DNA of 64,000 nt from Clitopilus passeckerianus (taxonomy: Eukaryota > Basidiomycota > Agaricomycetes > Agaricales > Entolomataceae), in NCBI GenBank assembly GCA_944990035.1, contig CALYLX010000019.1, positions 1-64,000 on the forward strand. The letters run 5' to 3'. Of the stretch, positions 35,517-48,054 are shown in pieces (the first letter of the stretch is position 1; each line of letters opens with the position of its first letter). A program made the position numbers and the translations under genes. The notes under the pieces were generated by a model that saw only the letters and a program-made list of their open reading frames with translations, made no database searches and was not told the origin of the DNA.

Positions 35517-38500
35517 TTATGCTCCTTCTACCATCAAAAGGCCAAACCTTGACGAAGGCTTTGCTAGAATAAGTGCAGATTGATACTGTTGCTCTGTGGG
35601 CGGAACGCCAATGGGCAATAGTGACGACGTCTTCTCCTTAATCTGCAATGTCGCGATGTCTGGTTCTTGTGGCAGCAACGTGGCAAACAAATTTTGCATG
35701 CGGGCAAGGGACAAAGATGCACTTGCATACAGTTCGCTTTCGCTAACACCTTCGGGCAACTAGACACGTCATGAGTTTTTTGACATGTGGACACAATGAA
35801 ATAACTCACAGATGCTTTGACTTTACCCTGGATACTGTTCACGACATCACCGAGGTCATTGCCGTGAATTGCAACTATTTGGCGAAGGAATGCCAGGTCG
35901 TAGGCATATAGTGCATCAGGCTCCTCATCCCATTGCTCTGAGAAGGGCATCACGAATTTCCTGATAGTGGTAGCCACTAGAGATTGTCGTCGCTTTGAGT
36001 ATCTCGGAGTAGCCACCTCCTGAAGTGCGTCGGAAAGCGACAGGAGGGCATGAATAAGACCAGAGGAAGGGTCTAAAGGTTTTTGTAATTCCGATTGGCT
36101 GTATACATCCGGGAAATCCTCCAGGATTTGTGAGATAATGTGTTCGCGCCATCGGTCAACGATTTCATCATGATGCTGCAATAGCTTGCTTCTAAAATCT
36201 GGTGGATGATTAGCTATGCCAAATACTTGTCTGTCGGGAATACCTTTTGCGATAGCCGGCTGGCAACCAATTTCGTGGATGAAAGGCGACGAAAACGAGA
36301 GCTCCTCGGATAGCTGAGCTAAGAACACAAGACCACGCGTGCATGAATCGGTGGTTGGGGATATAGAAGCCCCAGCCGTATGTATTTTTTCAGGGATACT
36401 TGCGCACAGTTGGTCCGCATGAGAACGATATCCACCTTCCAGCTGGTCGCTTAGGTCCCTGTTGCAGAAGTCAGCAAGAATGCCTCAACCAGACGAATTT
36501 ATAAACATACGGATCAGCTTCCTTGATATGCAGTAAATCTTGCTGTATTGTCCGTGCACAGGCCTCGAGTAATTCAAGAACTTCGTCCAGAAGAGACGTA
36601 CGACCTAGAAGCTGCCTCCGTAGTAAAGCCTTGTATTCAATGAAAGGATTATCGTCCTGGGCGGAGATGGTCTGCAGGGATGTAGGAAGAGGTGGGGGTC
36701 GAAAGAGATCATCTGATGGTGTCGATCCTACAGGCGTTGTTTAATTCTCAGACATTGACCAGCCAGAAGGAACGTACGTTTAGAGCCATTCAACAGCGAT
36801 GAAACGGTAAAAGACAATTTGCTGTCGAACTCTTGCAGTGACGTATCCAGTGCAGAATGCCATAGAGCGATCACTCTAGATTGACATATTTCGTTGAGAA
36901 GTGTCATCATCTGCTCAATTTCATTGTTTTCCAAGCCGGAACCAAGAATCCAAGTTCGAGTAGAGGACCTAATGCCCCAGACTTCTTTGACCGTGTTTAG
37001 GTCGTTGAACCACCGCTCTATTGATGGCTGTAGATGCGACAGAGATTGGCGGAACCAGTCGTTTAATTTCTCGGAGAACTGGTCAGAGTGGATGTTTGAC
37101 GACGGTGATGAGAGATCAATGTATGGGCGGTAGACCTTTATGTCGTGAGGAAGTAGATTGAAATGGGCAGAGGAGGGTAACATTGATAATATAGATTGAG
37201 TGGTGAGGTATAATTCCGCAGGAAGGATATGCGCCTCGCCTGATGTACTTGCGGCGTCCGATTGAATGAACTGGAGGACGCGATGGACCAAGGAATCTTG
37301 CGATGTTTCGGGGTTGGAGTAGAAAATCTTCCTCGCGGTTTGAAGAGTACGCAGAATGGTATTCAGACTGGAGTGCGTCGCTTCTTTGATCCCACCAGAC
37401 GATTTCGAGGGTTGCTCTACCGAGGAGATTTTTAACACGGACCGCCGACGTGCGTGCCCGTTCGCCTTTTTGGAGTTTGACTGGTTTGCAGGGGGATCTG
37501 AAGCCCATCCCAGTGAGGAGTTCAGTGATTTTGATCTTTGGGAAAGGAAAAGGGATAGAGCCTCCGTCAATGGCCGTGACTCAAGGAGGTGGAGGGCTAA
37601 GATTGCTGCACAAGTGTCCTGCCGATATAGTTCAGAACTAGAAGCATGAAGTGGCGAGGAAACGTGATACTCACCTCAACTGGAGCGCTATGATCGCGTA
37701 GGAAATGCGTTGCTTTATGCACAATCTGGGAACGAAACTGGGATATGGCATCCCATTGTCTCTTCACGAGCGGAAATTGGGCCTACATCCATGGTCAGAA
37801 AGGCTTCTCATAAGGAGGAGCTAAACTGACAAGAACATCTATGTCCTGAGAACGCCATGAGGCTTCTTCCTCATCGTCGTCTCGCACAAGTGCACGATGT
37901 ACCACACGGGCCAGAAGAAACAGCCAGGCAGCTTGAAGGTATTTCTTCCTCTCAATAAGTCGCCACAAATATTCGGGTGCATCAAGAAGCAACTTTAGGT
38001 GCGCAGAGAGCCGCTGGAGTATCTGCAGATGTGCGTCTTCTCCTGGTTAACTCGGCCTATAATCCATGAACCTACTAAAGACTCACCATTGTCTGCGTCG
38101 GAAGTTGTCTTCTCTGGTATAACCGGCCGTCTTGGTGCACTTATTGCAGCCTTGATCTCCTCCAAGGTTTGAGTGACATGTTGCGATGATTTGGCAATAG
38201 ATATAATGGATGTGGATGCTTGCAACAAATCGCGGTATCGTTCCCTATTCTTTCAAAAGATTCCTCAGAGTCCACCAATACTAGTACCCAGACCTGACGC
38301 ACCCGACCATGAGTCGAAGTTCTTCCTGCTTCGCATCAGCATCCACCCTAGAAGCCACAAACACGTCCTTGAGTCCCAGAAGTTACGGTGAAGTGGAAAG
38401 CAACCAAACCTCAGTCGCTGCTGTATGAACTTCACGTCCGCGATGGTATGTTTCCTAAATACCTCATCGGGGTCGAACTTGGTCGCCTGCGTGTCGGCCT

Positions 38501-38639
38501 CGGAAATGTTGAGATTCGTTGAAGGCGATGGTGAGCGAAGTTTCTCGTCTTTGGCGGACGGTGGAGCGAGGTTTGCATGCCCGTTTACTATTGTAGCATA
38601 AGAGATACCAGGAGAAGTAACAGAGGGCCTTTTGGACAT
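35517..38639 (-). CDS. COG1: Conserved oligomeric Golgi complex subunit 1 (COG1)
   Basis: Nine exons (38410-38639, 38303-38347, 38244-38087, 38042-37831, 37782-37675, 37618-36778, 36727-36511, 36458-35810, 35759-35517) encode about 900 residues. The N-terminal Vps51/COG1 region is clear: FDPDEVFRKHTIADVKFIQQ, ELRLMVGERYRDLLQASTSI, then HLKLLLDAPEYLWRLIERKK and YLQAAWLFLLARVVHRAL, followed by QFRSQIVHKATHFLRD. The remaining helical part ends near ELYASASLSLARMQNLFATL. COG1 belongs to lobe A of the COG tether, which recycles Golgi glycosylation enzymes by retrograde vesicles. It lies next to TMEM115, transcribed in the same direction, 240 bp apart. Confidence 0.92.
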
Positions 38640-38879
38640 GAGCGCATGAGCAGTGCAACAGTGACAATCCTAAATTCGCGTAAACGTTTGTAAATGCAAG
38701 GCCGCGGTTGCCTTATAAGGGACACGATCTCAACCGATTTTTCGCAGATTTCCTCAATATTTTTATTCAGTGTGTGTGTGCCGAGAATGAGTTTAGATTG
38801 CATTAGAGCAGTACAACAACATCAATGTACGCAGAGAAAATCATTGTAGGATATACAAATCGATGGGAAGAAAAATCTA

Positions 38880-40160
38880 CTAGACTTGAGCCTCCCCTTT
38901 TTCTGGGTTGACTGCTCCATTCTCAAGCTTATTTGAGGTGGGAGCGGGGGCTGAGGTTGTCGATCGAGAGGGATTTGACGACCCACCAGCTCCGGGTGAC
39001 GAGGAGTTGGCGAGGCGTTGATCCAGTGCTTTGAGTGCCAATGCTCTGTAAGGTGGTTAGAACCAGTAATTGTTTACAATTCTAGGTCACCTACCTCCGC
39101 CTTTCTGCCTCAGCCCTGGCTGTCCCAGGGAGCTGGCCGTAGGTCCCAATCTCAACATCATTGGAAGCAGAATTTGGGAGAAGACGGAATTTAGTAGCAA
39201 GCGCAAACACGGTATTTCCCAGAAGGGTCAATGGTTTGCTGCGTTTCAATCAAATGAGACCCTTGTAAGTATTGAAGCTACTGGAAGAACGTACTGAATG
39301 AGTGGCGGGAACCACGAAATCAACGAGAAAGTCTCGCTTCGATCGCCATAGGTGACTACACCGCCCAATGTATCCGTGTTCTTCTTGTAGAACCTGAGAT
39401 AGACCCATGCGACGAACCAGCCGAACTGGATGATGATCCAAGGGCACTGGAGGCCAATGAAACAGAGGACGGTTGAGATGGTGAGGTAGACCATTGGTAG
39501 CGTCTGAAGGATAGTCAATTTCACGACAAAAATAGCAGCATTCGCAACGCAATACCTTGATACGTATGGTAATGATACCGATTTGTACTTGATGCTCTGG
39601 GATGAGTTGGGTGAAAGCAACCAAGACTCCGATTTGTAGTGCCATTTGACCATGGTACCTCATCCCATATCTTTTTTCTTTCGTTAGCAATGAATTCAAT
39701 TCATGAAAACTTACACGCACAGGAAAAGCTCAGGCTGTCCAAGGACCATGAATTCCAACCAATTGAACCCGAACGCGATGACGTTCGATAGGCCGATACA
39801 GACGACAATGAATTTTAAGAGTTCTATGCCTCCCCATATACGCTCAAGATATCGTAGTGAAGCAGGAACAAAGATGACTGTGAAAATAAGCTGAAAAAGT
39901 GTGAGTCGCCATCACGAACAGCCTTGACGCACACATACCTCCAGGATTGTTGTCTCGACCAAACCAGATATTACGAGTGTCCATGGTGCAAATAGAGCTG
40001 AGCCCGGTACCAACGTCAGGTACTGTGCCGCTTCCGCCCCATAGCCCTTCCACCCTAGCCATCCGTATAGGCATGATACTGCGATAGTCGACACCGTCCA
40101 GTAGCGTGTCACTGTAGGTATGGACTGAATGATTGCAACTGGCGACGAGAGTATGGCCAT
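38880..40160 (-). CDS. TMEM115 / DUF1751 rhomboid-like Golgi membrane protein
   Basis: Six exons (39939-40160, 39715-39890, 39556-39670, 39295-39503, 39095-39238, 38880-39045) encode about 343 residues. Several membrane spans are visible, among them VTRYWTVSTIAVSCLYGWL, LIFTVIFVPASLRYLERIWG, LKFIVVCIGLSNVIAFGF and VYLTISTVLCFIGLQCPW. The block MALQIGVLVAFTQLIPEHQV and FGWFVAWVYLRFYKK match TMEM115. The C-terminal tail (Ser/Pro/Ala-rich) is cytosolic and disordered. TMEM115 is a rhomboid-fold protein that lacks the protease residues. In animals it resides in the Golgi, binds the COG complex and supports retrograde transport. Here it is beside COG1. It diverges from the FAM32A-like gene across about 250 bp. 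Confidence 0.9.
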
Positions 40161-40408
40161 TTTGCTTCAAGTCAAAGCTAAAGCAAAACTCGGCCTGTCG
40201 AGAGAAGAAAGAGAAGGTCGACTTGGGGGTCGCCTGTGTCGTTGAGCAGTTGAGGGTCGCGCTGGACCGTAGCAATGTCAATTCTTACAGCCGAGTGGGC
40301 ACGTGCACGGCTGTCTATTTTGGGTGTGTCACACCATGGGTCGCGGCAACCTCGCTGTTCTCGTCCTGAACCACCACCACTGGCTTTCGTAGTGTCCGCC
40401 CAGGTCCT

Positions 40409-40955
40409 ATGTCGGACTATGGCTTGGTTGCGGGGGGCTCCCTGAAACTGAAGGGGGTCGCCGAAGGAGGAATAGTCAAGAAGTATGCATTGAAGCTTAT
40501 CTTCTGAAGGCTCTTGTATGTTGATCCCTTTTCTAGGAAAAAGAAGAAATCTAAATCCAAGTCAGAATCGGAAAAGAAAGAGAGCCAGACTCTGGTAAAG
40601 GAGTTGCTGGAGAAAGAAGACTCCAACTCTCCTTCTGGAAGTGACAGGAATTCTCCTGCTATTGGAGGTAGCAACTCTCGGAAAACCGATGCTGAAAAGC
40701 GGTTTGAAGAGATCAAGAAGCGACGGGTACGTTGCATCCCAGTCAAAGGCTGATACTTTCTGACACTTGTCTTTACAGCTCCAGGAGAAGGTAGAAAAAT
40801 TGGCAAAGAAAACTCATAAAGATCGCGTCAGCGAATTCAATGCTCATCTGGAGTCGCTCAGCGAACACCACGACATTCCCAAGGTTTGTTAGCTTTATAT
40901 CCATCATTCTGTCATTCACTGATGATTCTCGTCCTCTCAGGTCGGACCAGGATAA
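40409..40955 (+). CDS. FAM32A-like nuclear protein
   Basis: Four exons (40409-40482, 40537-40726, 40779-40883, 40941-40955) encode 127 residues. It opens with GGSLKLKGVAEGG, continues with a long Lys/Ser/Glu-rich stretch (KKKKSKSKSESEKK), then TDAEKRFEEIKKRRLQEKVE, KLAKKTHKDRVSEFNAHLES and the terminal LSEHHDIPKVGPG. The last two blocks are hallmarks of the FAM32A family. Human FAM32A sits in the catalytic spliceosome, where its C-terminal tail stabilises the 3' splice site; a similar role here is inferred from the conserved tail. The final exon is only 15 nt (VGPG and stop). Confidence 0.92.
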
Positions 40956-41212
40956 GACCAATTTTGGAGCTTTGCGTTCTTCGCTTCCTGGGTATTCTTT
41001 CATGTATATTAGATGTACTTTTCCACTGCAATATACACGAAAAATCAATAAAAGGCGATACGCAGGGCCACTTCCGGTATTTTAAGCTGTTTGTTCGTCT
41101 GGGAATTACGATTGTGACGATCCTGTAACAAATGCCGTCTCCACTTAATTACCCCCCTTCCTTTCTACTCTCACCACACCCGACTCACCACCCTTCCTCG
41201 TTGCCCGGCGTC

Positions 41213-43335
41213 ATGCCCGCCGCTGCCAACGGAAGCTTTGAGAAAAAAGGTCATGTCTGTCCGCCGTCGACTGCCACACATCCCAGGGACCGCTGGGAAA
41301 CTCTGTTTATTTACTCTTTCATATGCAAATTTACGAACCTCCGGAACAAGGTCGAAGGTCTCGAGAGTCCAATGGAGTAGGAGCCTTATAGCAACGTACC
41401 AAGCCTTAAACTAAAGCATTCTTTCTTGGGAAACGTGTTCTCCAGTCTCGAAGAAGCGCTAATGTCGGAAGGTCCAAATGACATACTCGGCCGTATCCTC
41501 GTCTGTTTCGTCCAAAACCTCAGGCCACAAACCCGTAACGTGAGGTGAGAGCATGCTAGAACACGTTTTCATTACCTGCACAAAGGCCAACAAGCTTCTC
41601 TGGCGTGCTGGCAGCGTAGATCAAATCTCCACAACTGTTGCCGCTCTCTTTGCCGACTTCCTAAAGGGGCCCGAACGGACGACATTCTGGAGTGACGAAG
41701 AGAAGCGGAATATCGACCCCTTCATGGGGCTTGAAGGGGGATTCTTTAGCACCGACTGGGATTTCAAAGTACGCGCTTTTACACGTCAAACCTGCACCCT
41801 CATTAACCACGCGTACCGCGTCTTTACATCCTTTTCTCTAGCTACGGGTTCTGCGTCAGTTGGTTGAGTTTCAATTGGTCCACTCGGTGGATTTGAAAGC
41901 CACTATCGATCGCGCTTGGGGGGTTTTCCACAATAAGCACAAGAAAAAAGACACCCCTGACGTCAAGACCCCTGCTTCCGATCCCAAAAGCCAGGATAAT
42001 CTTCAGTTCATTCCCATCGGTCAGGACTCACAGCGGAAGAGGTTCTGGATAGTCGATGGTCCGTGCACATCCCGTTGCCTTCACGTCTTTCCACTTTTCG
42101 TATTTGCTTCTATTTGCGGAAAATTCATACTTTCTTTTCATTTTGTTCTGCATACCTGCCAATCTCACCATGATCCGACCTGCATACTGACGCGTTGTTC
42201 CCTTTGCAGAATCGCCACGGGTATTTACATCTACGAACCCATGGAAAATGTCGGCAACTCTCTCTGCGGTATCTTCAACACGCGAGGAATACCTAGCCGT
42301 AATCCAGGATCTGAAGGCCAATGCCCCTGATGAGAAAAAGAAGAGTTCTAAGAGGACGAAACTTGAAACGGCACACCTCAATCTCATTGCAACACTGGAA
42401 GGTCGCCTTGAGGCGATCGATGCGGAGCTACAGGTTAGTATCATTCAGTTCACGTCGGGACTTCAAACGTCCATCAGCCGTCTCCGGAAATGTTTCTGAA
42501 TCTTTTCGGATTCTTTGTTCAGCGTGTTGCCAGAGTACGGAAGAAGATCGAGCAGCGACAGATGCTTATGGCTCAGGCTGAGATACGGGAAACAAGGACC
42601 AGGAGAAAAACACAGAAGCCAGACTATGTGTATAACACCGAGTTTGATGATGATGTGAGTGGCCACCTTGGCTTTTCCCTCTCTTGTTGATTGAACTTCT
42701 TTTTGCAGGACGATGCACAGGACGATTATGTTTACCGAGCTGACGAGGTACAAGATGATGAAGAGTTCAACGATGACGATTTCCTGAACTTTGAGGATGA
42801 TACAAGACGGCCGAGGCGTGGTCGCGCGGCAGTTCCTGATAATCGCAGACGTTCATCCCGCCAAACCAGATTAAATGGGAATGGAAAACGCGAGTCATCG
42901 GCAGACTCCTGGTCACAGTGGCGAGGAGAACGGCGGTCTGCGCGAATAGGAGCCCCTGGTGCAGGGTATGACGCCGACCCGCCGCCACCAAAACGTGCAC
43001 GGACGGAAGACAGCATGGATAGTGGGCATTCTGGGGAACATCATACCGCAAATGGCCAATCCAATGGGCCAAAACTAAAGTCCGGCGCCGCAGCTCTCAG
43101 AGCAAATGAAGTGGCTATGGAACAGGTTGCTGGCAAGAAACGCTCAAGATTCTGGGTCTATGCTGTCGAGAATGCCTCTGGGCCAGAGACTCGGAATGGG
43201 TCTGTCGAACCCTCCTTCAATGGAACCGCTTCGGCCGAAAGCCAGTCTAATGAAGGAAGTTATCGCGAGAGCATATCGAGGAATCCTTCACCATCTAGCC
43301 CCGTACCTGTCGACCAGGAAATGATTGAAGTATGA
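41213..43335 (+). CDS. DDT/WHIM-domain chromatin-remodeling accessory protein
   Basis: Seven exons (41213-41376, 41446-41539, 41586-41768, 41842-42058, 42210-42433, 42523-42654, 42709-43335) encode about 546 residues. Residues 15-110 resemble a DDT domain (FICKFTNLRNKVEGLESP, LEEALMSEGPNDILGRILV and CFVQNLRPQTRN). WHIM-like blocks follow: LRVLRQLVEFQLVHSVDL, RKRFWIVDESPRVFTSTNPW, EEYLAVIQDLKANAP. The C-terminal third is acidic then basic and disordered. Such proteins are non-catalytic partners of ISWI-type remodelers (RSF1, CECR2, Itc1/Acf1-like); which one this is I cannot say. An in-frame upstream ATG at 41132 would add 27 residues of low-complexity sequence. The third exon start is the least certain. 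Confidence 0.72.
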
Positions 43336-43698
43336 AAGCAGAACTTTCTTGATTATTATTACTAGCCCGATATCTGGTCAGTGCATGCATGTTCAAATGT
43401 AGATATAGATACCCACTCTCCGACGGCATCCAAGCTTCTATAAGTTACATATTTTACCTACATTGTACCTCATTGTTGTCACCTAATAAAGTCGTATTTT
43501 ATCATTGAAAGCACGAAATTGCCGACCAATGAGATTCCCTGGATCACGGAGAGTTCGGTGCTCGAGAGGGGATAACACCATTCGGACTTTGCAGTCGCGG
43601 CTGTCAGCTCTGGCAAACTGGGCTGAACTGGACCCCGACTGGCCGAAATCGTCTTCATCTTATAACACGTTCGACTTTGGATCCCCAAAGTTTAGAAG
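43336..43698. other. Intergenic region upstream of MIP
   Basis: About 360 bp between the WHIM-domain gene's stop and the MIP start, both on the plus strand. It includes an AT-rich 3' flank and a CCAAT sequence near 43526-43530 that could serve the MIP promoter. Nothing else is visible. It marks the left border of the classical A-locus block. Confidence 0.45.
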
Positions 43699-46169
43699 AT
43701 GCTCAAACGATGCTCCTTGACTGGCCCAGTCAGGGAACTTTTCCACTTTCGTGGCTGCCAGCGACTAGCACTCCACAGGAGCCTTGCAACTCAAGTCGTT
43801 CATACCATACCGGCTTCCAACGAGGACGTCGCCTTGATATCGCTATTTGACCAGCCGAAGTCCGGTTTCAAGACCTCCCCGTTCTCGACAACTGGTCTGT
43901 TTGGACACCCGGAACTCACCCATCCTCACCGGCTAGTATCGCTCACGGATGCAACATTAATTCGTGCCCAACTATTGACGGAGCGAATACTACGTGCGCG
44001 GGAGTCGAAAGAGGAGCTGGGGAAGGTGGTGAAGAATCTAGACAGGCTCAGTGACCTTTTGTGCGGGGTAATTGACCTTGCAGAGCTTGTTCGCAATGCA
44101 CATCCCGACAGGATGTGGGTGGACGCCGCAAACCACTCTTACGAGTCACTTTGTGAGTTCATGAATGTATTGAACACTCATGTAGGACTTTACGAAGTGA
44201 GTTGTCTAGCCGCCAGCTCGTTCAATTTGGTTAACATTTGGAATGATTCGCTCAGGTACTGGACGCGGTCATGGCAGACAAGTCAATCATGAGTGGCCTG
44301 AGCGAAGAAGCTCGTAAGACCGCCCTTATCTTTTGGTCAGACTTCAAAAAGTCTGCGATACACCTGCCACCGGAACAGCGAAACAAGTTTGTGCAGCTGT
44401 CTTCCGACATATTGGTCCTCGGAAGGCGATTCCTCAAGGAGGCACAAACACCTCGACCTCCTACCACGATCAATGGTGCAGACCTTACTGGAATTAAGGA
44501 CCAGGGCATGGGTGTTAGGTTGCAGCTCCAAGCCAGGTTCACTAAACGTGATCTACTTGTATATCCGGGATCTCTGCAAGCCCAGATGATCATGCGTTCG
44601 GCCCCTGCAGAGGAGCCACGACGTAAAGTCTACATTGCATCCAACTATAGTGCGCCAGAACAAATCGCGATCCTGGAACGTTTGCTCAAAACCAGAGCCG
44701 AGCTTGCACAACTGGTAGGGAGGGACAGTTTTGCAGCTATGACTCTAGATGACAAGATGGCCAAATCTCCTGGTATGTTGCACGACGAATTCAATTCCTT
44801 CCGTCATTGAAAGACACCTGGCAGACAATGTACTATACTTCCTTGACGCAATTCTCGACCACACGCGACCAGCCGCACAGAACGCGCTTCACGCGTTACA
44901 GCAACGTAAACAGGCTCATCATGGCCTGAACACACTTCCAACAATTCAAGCCTGGGACCGCGACTTCTACTGCCCACCTGAGCCTCCAGCGCCTCCAATA
45001 CCTCTCCCGCCCCTGACACTCGGAACTGTCTTCATGGCACTGTCGAGGCTCTTCCGTCACCTGTACGGAATCTCCCTGCGGCCCGTCTCCACTGGTTCCG
45101 GCGAAGTATGGCATGGTGACGTCCACAAACTCGAAGTCGTAGACGAGGAGAAGGGCGTAATAGGGTGGATATACGCTGACCTATTCGCACGAAGAGGGAA
45201 AGCAAGCGGTGCTGCTCACTACACCGTCCGCTGTTCGAGACGTACAGACCAGGACGACGAGGCTGGAGACCACGTCCCGGAAAGCCTGCGACCACAAATC
45301 CAGGAGTCACACGACTTTGAGGGTGTCAAGAGGCATAAGCTACCCGGTGATGAAGGCGTTTATCAGCTGCCGCTTGTGGTGCTGCTAACTGAATTCGCAA
45401 GACCGTCATTTACCAAGGGTGCCACTGTTTTGGAATGGCATGAGGTTGAGACTTTGTTCCATGAAATGGGACATGCTATGCATTGTGGGTCTTCAAGTGA
45501 ATTTATCAACTTTCTTCGAATTTACCATATTATCATACAGCGATGATAGGACGCACAGAATACCAGAACGTGTCCGGAACTCGTTGCGCGACAGATTTCG
45601 TCGAGCTTCCTTCGGTGCTTATGGAGCATTTCCTCTCTTCGCCGACAGTACTATCATTGTTCGACCCCAACGCAACAGCAATTGTTCCCCAAGCCGGAAA
45701 CCACCACACAGACCCATGCCACTCAATCGATACCTACTCCCAAATCCTACTTTCCGTTCTAGACCAAGTATACCACTCCCCTGCTGTCCTCGAAAACAAC
45801 TTCGATTCGACAGCTCAACTAGCGAACCTCCACAATACCCGTGGACTCATACCCTATGTACCAGGGACCTCCTTCCAAACACAATTTGGACATCTTTTCG
45901 GATATGGCGCGACTTATTATTCGTATTTATTCGACCGGGCGATTGCTTCGAGGGTTTGGCAGAAGGTGTTTGCTAAGGACCCTTTGAATAGGGAGCTGGG
46001 TGAGAAGTATAAGAGTGAGGTGCTGAGGTTTGGCGGAGGGAAGGACCCGTGGAAGATGGTTAGCACGCTGCTTTCAACGCCTATATTGGAACAGGGTGAT
46101 GCAGAAGCGATGCGAGAGGTTGGGCGATGGAGAATAGAAGACGATGTTGGGCAAGCGGGGCGGCACTGA
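43699..46169 (+). CDS. OCT1: Mitochondrial intermediate peptidase (MIP)
   Basis: Four exons (43699-44196, 44256-44772, 44825-45484, 45541-46169) encode about 767 residues. The first 40 residues are a mitochondrial presequence ([19 protein letters not shown] and more Arg). The M3 metallopeptidase core carries HEMGHAMH (zinc ligands His551 and His555, catalytic Glu552; family consensus HEFGHAMH). It is preceded by [16 protein letters not shown] and followed by [19 protein letters not shown], which holds the third ligand Glu. The enzyme removes an octapeptide from imported precursors after the main processing peptidase. In mushrooms MIP is the standard neighbour of the A mating-type locus, and here the first HD gene begins 201 bp beyond its stop. 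Confidence 0.97.
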
Positions 46170-46370
46170 AAGGATCTACGAGTAGACCTGGAAAATGTAT
46201 AACCTCTATAATCTCTATATCGACGGTACCATATACTAGTGGACTTCATTCAGCTATGAAGAATTCTTCCCTTTTTAGAAGGCATGCTCCCATTTTGGCG
46301 AACAATGAAATGGTCATTTGCTTAGGTAACGGCTCTCATACCACAAACGCTTTGACCTCTTCTCACTACC

Positions 46371-48054
46371 ATGGACGCCTTCAAACAACGACTGGCGCAG
46401 TTGAATAGCGCAACAGATAGGCTTAGGTCTTCAGCAAAAGCTGCTTTGTGTCGAGCAGGCTGTCAAACAACCCCATATGACCGTGTTTTGAAATCCACAA
46501 ATACTTCTTCTAAATTGGATCTTCCTCAGCCTCAGGATCTACTGCCACGGCTCATACAGAAGGGATACTCAGAAGATGATGCACAGCACTGGTCAGGCTC
46601 TCTCCTTCGGTCTTCCCAGGAGCTCAAATCTGCATACCAATCACTCTACCGACATTCATGCACGAAAATAGTGCAAGTACCTGGCCCTTCAGATTACGAA
46701 GCCCGTCTAGACAGGCTCAAAGTCGAGCTCGAGAAACAGTATGCCGAACGCATATCCCTTGCCGAAAAAAAACTCCTGGATTATGTTGAACCTGTGGTTT
46801 CCAAGGAAAACACAACATTTACAAGAAAAGTATTCGATCATGTTAGTATTTGCTATTTTGGTGACTTCATTCTTCAGCTCACGCAAATCGTATACAGTCC
46901 GTACCTATCCTTGAGCAATACTTCGGCATCAACGCCTTTCCAACGCCTTCCGAACGCCAGGCTCTTGCGGCAAATACCGCATTGTCCGAGAAACAAATCG
47001 AAGTCTGGGTACGTCAACGAAGTCATCCCGGTCTATCCCATGGAATCTTACTGGGAATCCAGTTTCAAAACCATAGAACTAGAGCCCGGAAAGAAGGCCA
47101 TACAGTGCTAAGAAAGGATATTAGCTCTTCACCTATCTTATCGTGCAACCGCGAATCCCGCAGTCCAACACCTTCAACTAGGACTTCACGATCAACATCA
47201 GTTGATAGTGACGGTCATGACTCGCCTCTCCCCTCAGCAAAGGTTTGTTGCGCTCTCCCTTGAGTCAATCTCCCCGCTGAATTCTCCTGTTATAGGCATC
47301 TGAAAAGAGTCCGCAAATTGATCTTCTCAAACTCTCTGAAGCACCTGCCTATGCTTTCCCCGCTGTTTACCAGCGCTCCCGTGGTTCCGATATCTTTTCA
47401 AACACCAAAGAACGGCCACGATTTCCTCCGCCACAATGGGCGCGTACTCATGCCAGGGTGGGACCAAAATACGCGTCATTGAATGTGGGCAATTTAGTGT
47501 CTGAATTCTCAAACAAGCTCAGCCTTCGTGAACCGGGCTTGAAGCGGTCCAGCACGAGCAAGGAAGCACCCGGTTTAACCCCGCAAATATGCTCTTCCCC
47601 ACATCCTGCTCTCATCAGGCCTTCGTTCAGCATTAATAAAGATGACAGGAAACCCACTACTGCTGGTCGCGTGCGCGTCATACCAGGCCCTTCTCGACGC
47701 TTCCACCCTTTCAAAACGCCCAAATCTGGAGCTACGCCTGCAACCCTCCTGTCTGCTGCTCGAAGTTGCTTGGGTAACTCTCAACCAAGGTCTGACCCCG
47801 TTTACAAACGATGGTCAAGGCAAGCAGAGCTTCGCAATGCCGCATCCTCGGGCTCGAACACCAAAATATCGGATATATCATCCCCCGGGTCATTTTCAGA
47901 TGTTTCCCTTTCATCGTCTCCATCCTCCTCGAACACATCCTCCCCTGTAGGGACAGACGTTACTTCACTCCCTCCTTACTTTGGAACCTTGGATAAGCCC
48001 GCATCCATAACAGCCGATGTGCAGTATATGCACTTATTACTTGGTTTGGCATGA
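46371..48054 (+). CDS. HD2-class homeodomain mating-type transcription factor, unpaired copy next to MIP
   Basis: Four exons (46371-46841, 46898-47008, 47063-47242, 47296-48054) encode about 506 residues. The homeodomain (about 145-206) spans two introns: VPILEQYFGINAFPTPSER, EKQIEVW and FQNHRTRARKEG, with Trp194, Phe195, Asn197 and Arg199 in the recognition helix. This is the typical HD2 form without TALE-like loop insertion. The N-terminal region (PQPQDLLPRLIQKGYSEDDA and a long charged helix) is where HD2 proteins meet their HD1 partners. The C terminus is Ser/Pro-rich. Unlike the other two HD2 genes it has no divergent HD1 gene; its upstream neighbour is MIP. Its C-terminal AFP-x-x-Y block is diverged from the motif shared by the other two. 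The reading frame is intact. Confidence 0.93.

Noticed and set aside
39250..39720. Minus-strand 156-codon frame in the TMEM115 region as its own gene
   Set aside because: It reads through two TMEM115 introns in the wrong frame; the spliced six-exon model gives continuous membrane spans.
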